In this document: piece by piece, positions 1 through 13,500 of the stretch | Layout of the letters: the number at the start of each line of letters is the position of its first letter | How positions within the stretch are numbered: the stretch's first letter is position 1 | Assembly (NCBI RefSeq): GCF_000213175.1 | Contig: NW_009799099.1 | Location: 5,879,582 to 5,943,581, forward strand | Reading direction: 5' to 3' | Length of the DNA: 64,000 nucleotides | Source: Neurospora tetrasperma FGSC 2508 | Taxonomy: Eukaryota; Ascomycota; Sordariomycetes; Sordariales; Sordariaceae | The notes under the pieces: model-generated | Told to the model about the DNA's origin: nothing | Database searches by the model: none | The model's input: the letters and a program-made list of their open reading frames with translations, nothing else | Made by a program: the position numbers and the translations under genes

Positions 1-715
1 AAAAACCGCTGCCAAAGGAAAACAGCTGACAAAGGCCAAAGGAGGCTGAAAGGCAGGCAATGGCAGGAGGAAAATGAACGACGAGACGTCTCTATACTAA
101 CAGAGAACTTTCACACGTACAGCTGACTCCAGCTGAAGCAACGACGACAGTGAATCCATCTTCACAGCACCACCCATCACTTACCACGCCCATTCAGATC
201 AATTCCCAACCATTGGACACAGGCCAAACGAACATCACCGGTCATTTTCATTTCACTGATTCACAACAACATCCCACCATCTTTTCCCTTCCTCTCCCCC
301 TTTCCTGGCTTTCGACCTCATCAAACCTATCGCGGAGAGGGAGACGGGAGATGGTAGATGGTAGACGGAGACTGGCCCCTCCCTCTTCTCATCCAGCCAA
401 GCCCCTAACGGTACCTACCTGACGATTTTCGGCCCCCTCCTGGGAGATTGAACCCCAGATCTAGGTACCCTACCTACCGTAGAAATCCACCCCAGACCAC
501 GGTCTAACACAAAGGATATAAATCTCGCGCTCACCAGATCCCCCTCCTTACCCCTTTCTCTCAGTCGCCACTTACTAATGATGGGACATCGGGAACCTCC
601 CAAGGAAGGATAAAAGGGATCCTACATCTCTCTATATTTCTTAAGACTGCGGTGTCAAGCTCTTTCACAACAAAAGCACAAGTGGACACAATCAACACTC
701 CAACGGTCCCCTTCC

Positions 716-740
716 TTTTTTTTTTTTTTTTTTTTTTTTT
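716..740. repeat. Poly-T run (25 bases)
   Basis: An uninterrupted run of 25 T. It is a slippage-prone homopolymer in non-coding sequence, and its true length may differ from the assembly. Confidence 0.9.
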
Positions 741-1216
741 GCCTACCGATGTGGACGCACGCTACCTCTCCTCCCCTGGTTCGGTAGTCTGTCTGGTCTC
801 TAAGTCATTGATTACCTATCTAACCACCTCATGTACTGCACTTATTTTCCCCGTTCCCTCCTTCTCCTCCCCTCCTCTTCCTCCTCCTCTTCATCCATCT
901 TCCCGCGCCCTAGGCGGATACACCACACCACACCATACTAAAGAGGCCGAAATCGACAGCCGAACCATTCGTGAGGAAGGAGAAGAGGATGGGGAAGAGG
1001 GGCATCATATTCCGTACATGACTTTCGTGATGTGATGTACGTGTATACCTCTACCTGTAGAGGTAGTAAAAACTGGGTACCTCCGATGAGGTAAGTGTAG
1101 CACCTACCCAGGCCCGGCCGGTCGTCTTGTGCCCCCCTCCGGCTCTCTCTCTCTTTGCTTGCGTGTGCTTGGAGGGTACATGCAACGAGGGGGGGAAGCA
1201 GGGATCCAATGAGGTG

Positions 1217-1262
1217 AGGTAGGTAGGTAGGTAGGTAGGTAGGTAGGTAGGTAGGTAGGTAC
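1217..1262. repeat. GGTA microsatellite
   Basis: About eleven head-to-tail GGTA units, ending in the palindrome-like GGTACCTAGGTA. Short forms of the same GGTA/TACC motif recur in most spacers of the window. Confidence 0.9.
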
Positions 1263-3538
1263 CTAGGTAAGTGTATAGAAAATGCCGCTATGGAAGCTAG
1301 TCGAGTTACAATCGATGTGTTTTTGTTCACAGCAGCATCGAGCGTGCCTGTTATTTTTAGTGTACCTACCCGGATGAAAAAAAGGGGTAAAGGCTGGCTG
1401 GTTGGTAAATGCCTAAATAAGTAGGTAAATAATGATAGACAGATCATCTAAAGGTAGTGTACCTGTGGTATAGCCTGATGTATCTACCACTACGGATAGA
1501 TGAAAGAAGGTATGTACTTCTAGAGATGGAGATATAGACACTCGACACCATCTGTAGCCAACAAGCATGACATAACGTAATAGAGACGACTAGGCCTCCA
1601 GGTCGATGAGACCAAAGATCTCTACCAACACTCAGCATCAATAGCATAGACGTAGCATCGAGCAAGATACAGTACCCCAAGTGAGCACCCTAACCTTGGC
1701 ATAAAGCCGTAGGGAGCATCAATGACAGAAATGAAAGGGGCTCCGCACGGGGGCTTGCTTCAGACTTGACTGGCATGTCGGAGTGTCGGAGTGTCGGAGT
1801 GTTGCTGTTGTTGATCTGGGATCGAGTCACAGCTTATGATTCCTGGGACCTGATACAGTAATGTTATTCTTGATTGATCAAGGACTGTGTACCTGATATG
1901 AGCGTGAATGTACCTGCAGTATTGGGCCGTGACATCGAAAAGTCCAGTCCAATTGGAGGTTAGACAAAACTCTGAGGCAGTGTAGGTAGGTAGTAACGGA
2001 TGCATGATTCGACATGGCAGGAAGGAAGGACTGACTTCAGTATCCACACCCTTTTTTCTTTGTGTCTTCCTTGGTCTTGGTGAGTATGTACCTCTAATGC
2101 AGTATGGAGATGGACGTAACTGTCAGGTCTACCAACTCACCTTGACCCTGTTCGTGTATTTTTTCTTCTTGAAAACGATGCCGGTATGAAGGTCCTCCGA
2201 CATGCCATGTCGTAAAGCATTATGCAAAGAAAGGGAGTATTGGCAATGGCGCGACGACGGCCTTGTTCGACGGCCTTGCTCTCTTGTCCCAGCGGCCGAT
2301 CGCGGCCCTCAAGGTCCTTTGAAACACCGTGGTATCAAGGAGCTTCCTAATTCGTTACTCCAATGTCCAGTGTCACAAGCATGGAACGGGTCAACAGTCT
2401 GGGGCTCGCGTATCTGTTTCTAGTGGCTGTTGCAGATCCATGTAAGCAAAGGTCCGATGTCGTCGACTTGTTTTAAGCGAGGTAGTAAATAGGTACGTAG
2501 GCTATTATGTTGTAAATACCACGAGTGACGGCCGAGATTTCCCTTTCTTGTCACTAGCCCAGCGCCATGTTGGACATCGTGAAGAGCTAGAAGCATTCCA
2601 AGCAACAACGCCGAGGCCTTAAGCCTCACAGCGTGTGCGCCATTGGAACTGGAAGGTAAGTAGCCTAGGGGAGTTGGGAGAGAAGGACCGATTCGACGCT
2701 ACGGAGGTCCTGCGAGTAGCGGGCGAAGAAGATGATTGAAAGGGGCAGAGTGTCCTTTTCCTCCTGAATGCTCCTACACATGGAAATGCATGTGAATGTG
2801 GCTTTTCTTTTCGCGACCAGATCCGACCCCAGACTTTTTAGCGACCCCTTGATGATATCTCCCCCCAGGTTCATGGGGTTGGATTTCGATCCAAGGTGGA
2901 ATCCATCCCCGCACCTTCCAAGAACGATGTCGCGATGAAATATGCATGGCAAGGAGAAATAGGTTACAGCCGGACCTGCATTGCAGAAAAGAGATGGAAA
3001 TGCGGGGATAGCGCGGTCGGAGGTTTCATTTGATGTGATTAGGATCTTGGAATCTCGGATGGAAGAACCGTTGGACGACAAGCTTCTACACTAAAATGAA
3101 GGCTAACACTTCCAGATCTGGATATTCTCCTCGTTTACTGCGTAGTCATCGGTCCGACAGCACTGATACTACCATATGGCGACATTAGCCAAGCAACAAA
3201 GCCCTTAGAATTGACTTGCAATGAAGGAAGAAAGCAACAAAGTGACGAGAACGTGACAAGGCACAAGACCAAACTCCAGACCCTTTTCTGCGTCCCCAGG
3301 TTGTGCGATGCGACGTACATCAACGAAGCGCGGAGTAAAAGTTTAGGATGGCCATACAAAATACCTTTCGGCATTATTGTTTGAGAAATGAAGCCTGATT
3401 TTCTAGCCTTGGTCTTATTCAATATAGCATGCAGCAGTTGGGCGCGGAGCACCGCAGGAGAAAGTGGTCATGAACGGCTTGTGAATGGTCATGGGTGTGA
3501 AAATGGGACAGGGGAGAAGCGGCACGGCAGAGGTTACA

Positions 3539-3561
3539 GATGTGTGTGTGTGTGTGTGTGC
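3539..3561. repeat. GT dinucleotide repeat
   Basis: A tract of about eleven GT units in non-coding sequence. Confidence 0.85.
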
Positions 3562-6500
3562 GGCCTCTTCACTTAAGCGAGCTGACGTCTTTCTCGCTTC
3601 CCCGCAACCAAATCATGAAGTCTGGGGAAATCCCTAAACAGGAAGTCTCGAGATAACAGGGGAAGAAACATTTGTCCGGAGACTTCCGCGATACCGGAAA
3701 AAGACGGCAGACGTTGCTGATGGAGTAACGGAACCGATGCCGTGATGGTGTAAACAAAGTGATCCCGGTTCCGATCGAGGAAATTATCCGACGGAGACAG
3801 CCGGATGGGCCGTCGTCCGATGTCACTTGTCCGGAAACCGGGTGTCAATCTGGAGATGCTGGTGGATGATGAATTGCGCCCTACTGTGGGAGTCCAAAGA
3901 CAAGAGTTTCATCCACTGTGTACTGAACAAGAACAGGAGACACTGTCTGAACAAGGCTGCAAAATTGGTAGGGTGGCGTTACAAGGGCCTGCAAGGCTGA
4001 TCAGCCCTGTCGATATTGAGTTGCCCCTTTCCCGAGTGTCGGCGCCCGAAACATGTCGGATATCTGCTGCTTGTCAGTTTTCTGGCACCGAAATCTGGAG
4101 ATTTGGAATGTGGGAATCCGGGGTATCGTAACTGAAGGCAAAAGCAATGGTCTGATGCTTCCTGTTCCAAGAAAGGTTAACACCGCATTGTGGTTTGCTG
4201 CAAGTACATGACAGCCTCATCGGACCGACTGTGGAGACGTGAGGGTCCCTGAGACAGCGGATGTCCAATTGGTCCCTGGACTACTGAGTTCTCCGCATTC
4301 TCACGCAGCCATACCCATGCTCCCACCCATTTCGAGAACTTTGTTGAACAATGACCCTTGGCTCAGTGACTGGTGGTCCTTGGCGCCCAGCCCCGTGTGC
4401 GTGACGCCTGATTCTTTTCGCGACAAATGTTATGTAATGTCCACTTTTCTTGAGACGGCCTTTCCGTGTTCCGAAGGTCGGCAGGCTTCTCCTTTTGGGA
4501 GTACGGTCCATGGTCCAGTCTTGGGGAGTTCACCAGTATCTGCGCTGCGTCAGACCGAGTGGTTCAGTCTCAGTGTCTCACAGAACGGTGCTGACAGAAA
4601 GCTTGTCAAGCCGTTGACCATTGTCGCACCATTGTGCATTGCCAGGAGATCTCCAAAAACCGGGGAAGGAAGAAAGCGGTGGTGCGTTGGCTGCCGGGGG
4701 ATGGATTCCATGGGGATGGTGATTCCACAGCGTGCACTTTACAGATGGATCCCACGGATTGCCCAATCCGACGGTGAGACAGGACAGGGCAAATGAAACG
4801 CTGTCCTTCTGTCCATCCTTGGGCGGGTGTCCAACGTAGTGTAAAGGTTTTGCCCTGGAACACGATGGGCTCCCGTCACGGAAAGGCTCGCTCGTCGTTC
4901 AACTCAACCTGTAACAGCAGTGTGCACGCGAATGTTGGGGTTTGACATGTCTCGCAATACCTATGGCATCTCCTAGGTAGTGTGCTGGTGAAATGAAACT
5001 AGACTGGACTAGCCTGGAAAAGTGCGGAGAGCGTTATTTTGGCCTCGCACATCTCGCAGCGTGCCATACCTGAACGAGTAAAGCCAGGGGGTTGTGTGGG
5101 AGAGACGATGTGGGTGAGGTGCCAGCTGAGAAAAAGCTTGGCTGGCTTGGCTGGGATGAGAGAGGGGAGAAGCAGAGGGCGCGAAAACCGGATGAGTGGA
5201 ATCGATGGAAGTGGAAGGGACGGCATCGTCAACGGCGCACCATCTGACAAGTGACACGACTATCACTGGACAGCGACGGAGGCGGTGATAACGAAGTAGC
5301 CTTGCGCGGTTGCGAGTGAATTGCTGACTTGGGAAATGAAATCCGGGGTAATCATGGAGAACAGGAAATGCAAGGAGCTCTTTTCAGTTGCGTTGGTTGC
5401 GTGGATGGAAAGTGGCCTGTCACAGTTCCACTCGCAAAAAGTGTGAACTGGAGAGAGACGAAAGGAAGTGGAAGGTTGAGGGAGACGAGAGACGGAAGCA
5501 GCCGAGAATCAAGTGGAGACTGCGAACTGCAGGAATTCCAGCTGTTCTGCCTTCTGATTGGCGCATCAGTTCATCAACCAGTTCTTTCCCAAAATGCACG
5601 CACAACCCCAGTCCCAGGCAATTGCAGTCCCAAACAGCGTCTGTGCTCATGCATCCATCGATTCCACATCTTGACAGTTCCACTTTGCTGGCTTTACCAG
5701 CAAGATCAGGCAAGAGCTAGACACTAGACAGCCCTCTTTTTCCCTCCCACTTGCCCATCAACTTACGACGGCGTGAATCCGTCAAGGGATGCGGCACGAC
5801 AATATCCGATTTCTGTGTCCCGAGTCGGAAAAGAGGAATTCGGTAAAGGGTATCCCGTCATGTTGGCTGCGAGATGTGGGAGCCCTCAGAGCCATGCTGA
5901 GTGAAGAGTTCAGGGAATCAGCAAATTTCCAGGACAATAGTGGGCTCGGCTTCGTATACTGGCGCCGTTACTGCGATCGAGATTCACGATATCGAATCGA
6001 CCAAAATGATGTGGCTTTCTTGTTGTTCAGATACGTGTTGAGCTGAACCCAGCAGTCGCTAATAAGTATGCCCAATGGCAAGACATTGGCTTTGATTAGG
6101 GGTTCGCATATCCATTGCATCACCATCCCTTTTTTGTTCTTGACCCAAGCAGAAGGATGGACAGCCACGCTAGACGACGGGTTCCTGAATCACCTTGACC
6201 ACGGGCAGCAGTTCTTTATGTATAGGGTCTCATTTCCACAATGCACCGTGGTACAATGCATCTCCTCTCAAGATTCATTCATTCCCGCTAGTCTTACAGA
6301 GAAGCCAACTGGCGCGGTCGTGGCATGAACAAACATGAGGCTCTACTGTGTGTTCTTAACTTGCCGTGGGCAAGACAGAGCATGATGCCGTTCCTCCAGC
6401 CCGAACCCCGAAGAAACCCGACTGACTGCAAGGCTTACGATCGATCGTTGATGGAATACGGCACCTCCGCTCTGCATAAACAACCCGTGCTGGCAGTTTG

Positions 6501-6794
6501 ATGATGGGCATCAACCACGGTCCCTCAATCACCATACACGATCCCCGTTTGGGACATCCGACGAGGAAGTGAGGTCTGAACCATTGGCTGCACAGACATG
6601 AAGTGGAAATAGCTTGCGCAGTGCAAAGTAGAGAAGTGGAAGTCGTGCAAAAGGCCAAATTAACCCACCCAACAGGGGGCCTTAGACTAGTTTAACCCGT
6701 CGTTCATCTCCTGACGCCAAGACTCACTATGGGCGCTGCTCCACAACGTTCCTGCCAATCCTAGTGTAGATGCCGCCTCAGCCTGCCTCACTCC

Positions 6795-8264
6795 TTGAGG
6801 TACAAGACAAGGCACGATACAAGCTCCGACTGCACACTACTGCAGGCGGCAGAGGTACCTGCTGCACTCGAGAACCTCCCGCTCCCGTCTTCTTGTGCAG
6901 TGCCTGATGGAGCCCGTCCGTCGCCCGCCCAGCCGCCGCTGTCCAGATGTCTGCGGGTGCCTGGTCCTGGCTTTCCCAGTTTCATGCTATCCACTCTTTC
7001 GCTTCTCTTTTGTCGCCCTCATGTCCACTCACGCACTCCCCTTTGCGCTGATCTCCCTTTTGCCCTCTCCACCAGTCCACCTGTCCAGTCCACCGGCCGC
7101 GCCTCAGCTTTCTTCAGTCCAGAGGGGAAAAAAAACAGAGATTTTATCTCTGTCCACCGCACTCGAGACCCGTGCATTGCGACACTTAGCAAAGACGCGC
7201 GCGAGTCATTGCCTAACTCCAACCCTTCGAGAAGCCTTCCTTTTTGCCGGAGCTGTTTCCGCGACTACATTAATTGTCTGTTTGTTTTTGTTCGGGTTTC
7301 CCCATTGCCCGTGCATTTTTGTTGCTCTGGAAGCCACTCACTGCAAAGGAAGGAAGGAAGCAGCAGCAACAGCAGCAACAGCATCAGCACTCAGCAGAAC
7401 AAAGAAAAGAAAGAGCAGGAAGAAGGACTGGACGGAAAAACCAGACGAACGAAACGAGGAAAAAAAGAACGAACCACGGTACATCAAAGTCCCGTGCTCT
7501 TACCTACACTACCGCCCGGCCCAAAGCACGCACGCACGGCACACACCCGACGCCAGCACTGAAGCCGCATCGAAAAGCCCCCCAGCAGCACTACCTTACT
7601 CTGAGGCGCCCCAAAACCCAAAAAGCAGCCAGCCGGCACCCAGAAAAAAACACACGCCAACTTCTCCAACCGACCGACCATCCCAACTTACCTTACCATC
7701 CCATCCCATCCTCCCGGCACCCTCCTCCACACAAACCTCGTGCGACGGGCCGATTCAACCCCAGACTGCATGCGATTGACTCTGGAGAGTCTCCACGATC
7801 CCGCTTAGCTGCCCCAGATCATCTACAACCTTATTGTTTCTTTTTCTCAAATAGGGCCGCATATGTCGGCGCTGGCTTGAAGCATAGCACAATTTCGCAT
7901 CCAGTCTAGCTAGGCTTGTCTGTCTGTCTAGCCAAAAGCAACCTTGTTCTTCCCTTGTCCACGGCCCACGCTGCAACCAACTGCACCTCATACCGACGGA
8001 CCGATCCAAACGAGGAACCGCGATAACATCATACATACCCACATCGATACCTACATACATACCTGACCCTTCCGTCCAAACAAACAGCACCACTCGCATT
8101 TCGTCCCATCTTTACACCATACAAGGGGTCCACCGGTGCCACCAAGGGCCGCTGCCACGGACACCGCACGACCGCTACCTACTAAAAAGTCCGTCCGCGT
8201 ACCTTGCCTTGCACCGACCAGTAACACGACGGACGACATCAAGGTGGGCTTCTAATACATCGCC
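6795..8264 (+). promoter_or_regulatory. Probable long 5' leader/promoter of the COL-26-like gene
   Basis: This stretch directly precedes the ATG of the Zn2Cys6 regulator. It is C/A-rich and poor in G, with CCATCCCATCCCATCC-like runs and a CAG/CAA tract around 7358-7400, a composition typical of long fungal 5' untranslated leaders. Several open frames of 200-300 codons overlap here in different frames (about 6795-7909), but they are low-complexity and none has a recognisable domain, so I read them as chance frames or upstream ORFs. The transcription start cannot be located from sequence. Confidence 0.45.
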
Positions 8265-10566
8265 ATGTCCACCGCCGTCAAACGTGCGTGCGATGCCTGT
8301 CATCGTCGCAAGGTCAAGTGTGATGGCATCAATCCGTGTCGAAATTGCCACGCCTCGCAGTTGACCTGCACCTACAATGCCATCCCCCAGAAGAAGGGCC
8401 CCAAGGGCTCGCGCGCAAAGGTCATCAGCGAACTGCGCGAAACACAGCGACAAACAAGTCTCTCCGCCAAGGTCCAGAACCGCCTGAATGGCATCAACAG
8501 CCCGCCTTCGAGCCCGAACCTGGCCCCGACTCCCGGCCTCCTCACAAGCGATATGGTCAAGGAATGCATAGATTTCTTCTTCACCAACATGTACACATCG
8601 ATGCCCATCCTAAATCGCCAGCGACTCGAGCAGCAAGCCCTCTACGTCGATCAGAGTGTCGACACTTACTGCGTACTTACGGCCCTATGCGCCTTCATGT
8701 TCCTGCAGCCCGGCATGCCCATGCCCGGTGGCGATCCCTACAGCTTTGAGAACATGCCTGGAGCCAACATTGTTTCGAGCACGCTACTGCTGGAGGAGAC
8801 GCTTCGTGTCCGCAAGGCTTTCGAATATTCCGACAACCCGAGCCTCAACACGTTGGTCACCAGCTACTTCCTCTTTGCGTGTTTCCACGGCCTCGACATG
8901 CACGAAAAGGCCTGGTTCCATCTGCGCGAGGTCACAACAATGGCGCACATTGCTGGGATGAACAAGGAGGACACGTACTCGCAAACGCAGTACGACATTA
9001 TCGAGTCGTCTCGTCGCAGACGGTTGTACTGGCTTCTTTTTGCCACGGAGAGGTATGTCTTTACCCCCACATCATTCGTCCTACGTTGCCTCAAGCTAAT
9101 TGATCCTGTGTAGAGCCTATGCCCTCCAACGACGTCGGCCCTTGACCCTTGAGGCGACCATCAACCCTCCTACCATCAACGATGACAACACCGAACTGCT
9201 GCCCCATCAGCTCAACGGTTTCTTCCAAAAGGTCAACCTGTTCCGGGCCTTTGATAACACCCTTCTCCCTCTTTGGAACAAGACGAGAGACGAGTGCGCC
9301 AGCTACTTCAGCGGGCTACAAAAGAGCTTTGATGATATTCTCCCGGGATATCTCCGCGACGAGGACAACCAGCTCAATGAGATGCAGATGAACCAGCAGT
9401 GGCTCAAGAACACGTCATGGCAGTTGACGGTGGCGAGCGGAAGCAGCACAGAGGCCGGTCTTCCTTACCCATATCCAGTTGATATCGCGAACGACTTGCT
9501 TCCCATGGTTGCCAATTTCCCTGGTAACCTCGGTCTTCCTGGCTTGACCTTGATCGAGAAGCTTCTCGGCATCACCTGCACTCTTACCGACGTGCTTTCC
9601 AACCAGCCATCGAGGCGGATCCCCTTTAAGGTGGGCCCGCGTGAGCAGCTCCACCAGGTCTTGAACGTTCTTTCGGTGCTTCGCTCTGGTGATCACCGAT
9701 TCCTGCCGCTTCTTCTCGGCAAGGTCCACGACTTCATCCCTACGCTGGCGAACCCGATGCTCCAGTTTGCACCCGAGCAGCCCAACCTTGGCCTGCCTCC
9801 TTGCAACATTGACATCTTTGATGGATTTGGCAACGCTGGCATGGGTCAGCCTGCATGCTTTGATTACGACGACAACAAATTCAGTCTTCCTCGCATGGAT
9901 GAGTTGAGCAATGACTCTGGAAGCCCTCACGGAGGACATTCCAACAACGACATGAGCTCTCCATATGGCAACTCCCCTTCCATCATGTCTCCAACCGGTC
10001 AGATGGACATGCACCATGGCCTCCCTGCCGAGTTCACTACATTACCCGAGATGGTGATGAGCCCAACAAGCCACGCGCCACCAACAACACTAGGTGCGCC
10101 CAGTAGCATGACCGGTCAGCAGTCGCATCATGGTCACCACCCATCAATACCCGCCTTTGCCAATATCAACCAGATGCAAGGGATAAACACGGGGAACATC
10201 ACTTCGGCTCCAAACCTATCAATGCCGCAACCAATACGCATGGGCCAGGGGATCAATTCTGGGATAAATAATGGCATGGACAGCGGTATCGGCAGCGGCT
10301 TGAACAATCCCCTGGATCACCAAGCCATGAACATGAGCAGGCCACCACCTCCCCAACGAGCATCTCTCTCTATGGGACCAGGACCTGGGCAACCAGGAGG
10401 GCCACAGCAAATACGAACCGTGGGAGACTTCCAAGCACTGCAACGAGCGAACACGGAAATGCCAATGGGCGGGACAATGGATTCTCTGAGGATAAACACC
10501 CACTCAATCGGCGGGAACCCAATGGATTACAACTCATTACAGCAGCAGCAGGTCCAGCATAGGTAG
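8265..10566 (+). CDS. col-26: Zn(II)2Cys6 transcription factor, COL-26/BglR type
   Basis: Two exons, 8265-9052 and 9114-10566. The 61-base intron has donor GTATGT, a GCTAAT branch site and acceptor TAG, and encodes a 746-residue nuclear regulator in total. The N-terminus holds a complete zinc cluster, C9-x2-C12-x6-C19-x5-C25-x2-C28-x6-C35. It is followed by a basic linker (KKGPKGSRAK) characteristic of the AmyR/BglR/COL-26 lineage. Residues of roughly 90-450 resemble the fungal-specific transcription factor middle domain, including a conserved RRRRLYWLLFATERAYAL-like stretch spanning the splice site. The last 250 residues or so are Gly/Met/Pro/Gln-rich, a typical activation-type tail. In Neurospora COL-26 (BglR in Trichoderma) governs starch/maltose use and glucose sensing and affects cellulase expression. 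That role is family knowledge, and the assignment rests on my recognition of the N-terminal sequence. The ATG chosen gives the zinc cluster at the usual position. A long leader precedes the gene. Confidence 0.88.
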
Positions 10567-13500
10567 CAACGCTAGAACTGGGGAAGCCGGGGAGGCTTGA
10601 ATTTTCTTCGTATCTACTCTGCTTTACTGTCTAATCATTGCGAATCAAGCAACGCTTGACTGTTTTCGGGTCTTTTCTCTCCTTTGTTGTTATTGTTGTT
10701 TCTACTTGACTACACACATACACGCACGCACGGCGCTCAGGTACATGCCTACACATTGCTAGTCATTCAAGCCTAGGGCTGCTTGTTTTCTATGTCATTG
10801 ACTACTCAAGGCGTTCAAAAAGGGTGTTTGGATCATTTGGCTTCTTGCACAAGGCATTGCTTCTAAGCAACGGTGGATTGTATGTTGAGACTGGTGGTAA
10901 TGGTGTGGGGGAGGGGGGCTTTCTGACATTTTTTTTCAACATTTGGCTTTCCGAGGTGTAAAAAGGCGAAGCAAGTGGGAAGCGAACAAAAGCCCAAATA
11001 CGTGTAGACATTGGATTTATGGATTTTTTGAATGGTTGTACGGGTATCTGGATGGATGTATGAAGTATTTGATAGCTGGAAAACGGAAAGAAATTTTTTT
11101 TGGCTTACTTGGTGTATCTGTTCGTTTACATTTGGATTTTACACTGTTCTGTAGGAATGGGTTGGATAAAATTTGATCACCTCTCTATGTCTTGCAATTG
11201 ATACCTACCTCCCGATCAAAGAAAAGCAAGTCGGTAGATGAGCAGCCGTAACCAAACTGCCTTACTAGCCGTTAGACGATATAGTAACCTTGACTGCGTT
11301 TCTTAAGGTAGTTAGGCAACAAACAGTTCTCGTGAACCCTCCCTACCTACCTTAGTCTCTCCGGTTATGTTAATGTTTACACTACCTAGGTAGGCACTCT
11401 AATCGTAACTACCTACTTTCAGAAACACAACACCGAAGGACACACGCTCAGAAACTACAATGCACACAGACTGGACGCCGAGTAAAGGTACACGCCACCT
11501 CGTGATACTAGATAGGTACACAGCCTTACGCAGTTACGTTACTGCTGCTGTTCTTATTGTACTCTTGGATAGGTACCTAGGTAGAGGTACCTTGTTGTGT
11601 TCATATCAGTACCTGCATTCATTTACATGATGGCAGTGAGGTACCTAGCGGTACCTACCTCTAGAGATAGAGGTAGGTACTCTATGGAGAGATTGGGAGG
11701 CGCGAGTGACATATGGATGAATTGATGGATGAATGGATGGATGTATGGTTGATAGCAAATGCTCGCTATAACAGGATTGATATATGTCTCCCGCGTTTTC
11801 TGAGGTGGTTTAGATGAATTCCTTCGAGAACGGCTAGGCGGTTGACTGGGAAGTAGATGGATGGAACAGGATTGCACCTCAGAGGGAAAAGGGGGATGAG
11901 CAACTTACATGTAGCTTATGTCGAAGATTGGCTGAATATTCCCAAGTGGCTTGCTTTGCTGACGACCCCCCTTCCTTCCTTCCTTCCTACCAGCGAGTAA
12001 GGTAGGTACCAAGAGGTATGTAATTTGGGAGCTACCACCTCTAAGGACAGACAAATGGTCGATCTGGATACGTTTGTCTGTCTTACACAATATCTCGGTG
12101 AGATCCGTCTGTCTGGGAGGTAAGGTAGGTACCTCTACCTAAGAGGTTTATCTGAGAGGCGAAGAAGACGTTAGCTTTCGAGCAACGAGCAATGAGTAAC
12201 GAGTAACGAGCAATGAGCATGGGAAATGAAAGGACAAGAGATTTTGAGCTTATTTACCTCAGACGTTGGAAATTACCACCCACTCATCCAAGCTTGTGCT
12301 GCAAAGGGACCTAGCACAAGGTGGGTGTTTAGAGAACCCGAATGGTCCAACTTTCCACTCCTGACCCCTTGAGCGACGTTACCTGGTAAGGATATATGAC
12401 GAAGTGAGATCGATGAATGGAAAGTGAGGAAAGAGATTGTGACGAGAGAGCGGATGGAAGAACCCGAGAGGTTGAGTGTCGAGTGTCGAGTCTTTATCCT
12501 GGCCCTGACGACGCCGTTGAGCATCTACCTACCATGGTCTGTGTCATCTGATGTTTCAACTTCATGTTATCTCCTACATGCCTGAGCTAGCTTCCGATCT
12601 CTATTTTCCCCGCTTCTCAGCTTCCAGGCCTCCTGTACCATGCAGAGGCTACCTTTAGGTAAGGTAAGGTAAGTACCAGCTAAATGGATACCGCATTGCA
12701 TGATCGCAGAACCAGACGCTCACGGTGCCAAACAAGCAGAAGAATTGGTTTCGTTTTCGTTTTCGTTGAAACAAGTTACCAACCTTGAGCGTCAAGGGAC
12801 ATCAGCCCACTGTTGCAGTCCAGTCTGTCTGAGTGCGTGAATTCGATACTGGAATGCATCTTGAGGGGCTCGAGATTTGCAGCCGAGAAAAAGGATAGTG
12901 CAGGGAACCTGACCTTCTCACCCACGTGCTTCCAACTTCCATTCCATATGAAAAGCGCAGCTGACTGGCGATTGCAGGTGCGTTCGTGCTTGACGGAAGC
13001 AACAGCAGGTGGATAATCAAGGTTCCGACTTGGAAGGAGCGAGAGTGTGAATGGAGATGGGGCTGGAACATGCCAGATCTGAAGAGCTCATCTGTCCATC
13101 AATCTTACCCTGACGAACCTGCTTGCGCCGCACTGCACCGCCTGGTATTGGATCAACACCTGAGGAAAGAGGGTTGGTACTTGCGGCGCACTTTGTTGTA
13201 TGCCAATGTGTAACATCAGTTCTGGTAGGTACATCTAATCTACATGACACCGTTCTGGCAGTAAGCAGTACAAAGCAGACGAGGAACAGACAAAAAGCAG
13301 ACGAGAAGTGAAACCTTGCAAAAGATACTTTCGTTATCTTCAAGTCCAGATACACTGCCGTTTGGCTTCCGGTTACGCACGCACCGCTGGGCAGTGCCTT
13401 ATTCGGACAGCTTTTCGGAATTTCGGACAGTCGGCCGGAGCTTCCCCAATTGCTGGTCCACAACTTCCCCTTCACTCCACTGATGCCGACTTCCATGTAT

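Larger units (their letters stand above)
1..6794. other. Gene-poor spacer, left end
   Basis: I see no convincing gene here. Open frames exist on both strands (for example 2665-3081 minus and 4239-4796 plus), but they start at TTG or GTG codons, overlap each other in opposite frames and have no recognisable domain or splice structure. The stretch carries a 25-base T run (716-740), a GGTA tetranucleotide tract (about 1217-1262), three copies of an 8-base GTCGGAGT-type unit (about 1776-1803) and a GT dinucleotide tract (about 3539-3561). An unannotated non-coding transcript cannot be excluded from sequence alone. Confidence 0.6.

Noticed and set aside
4239-4796. 185-codon plus frame
   Set aside because: Non-ATG start, no domain, and three opposite-strand frames of similar quality overlap it.
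6795-7909. Three overlapping plus-strand frames of 211-294 codons
   Set aside because: Low-complexity, stop-poor C/A-rich DNA in a probable leader. The frames overlap, lack domains and show no introns or paralogues.
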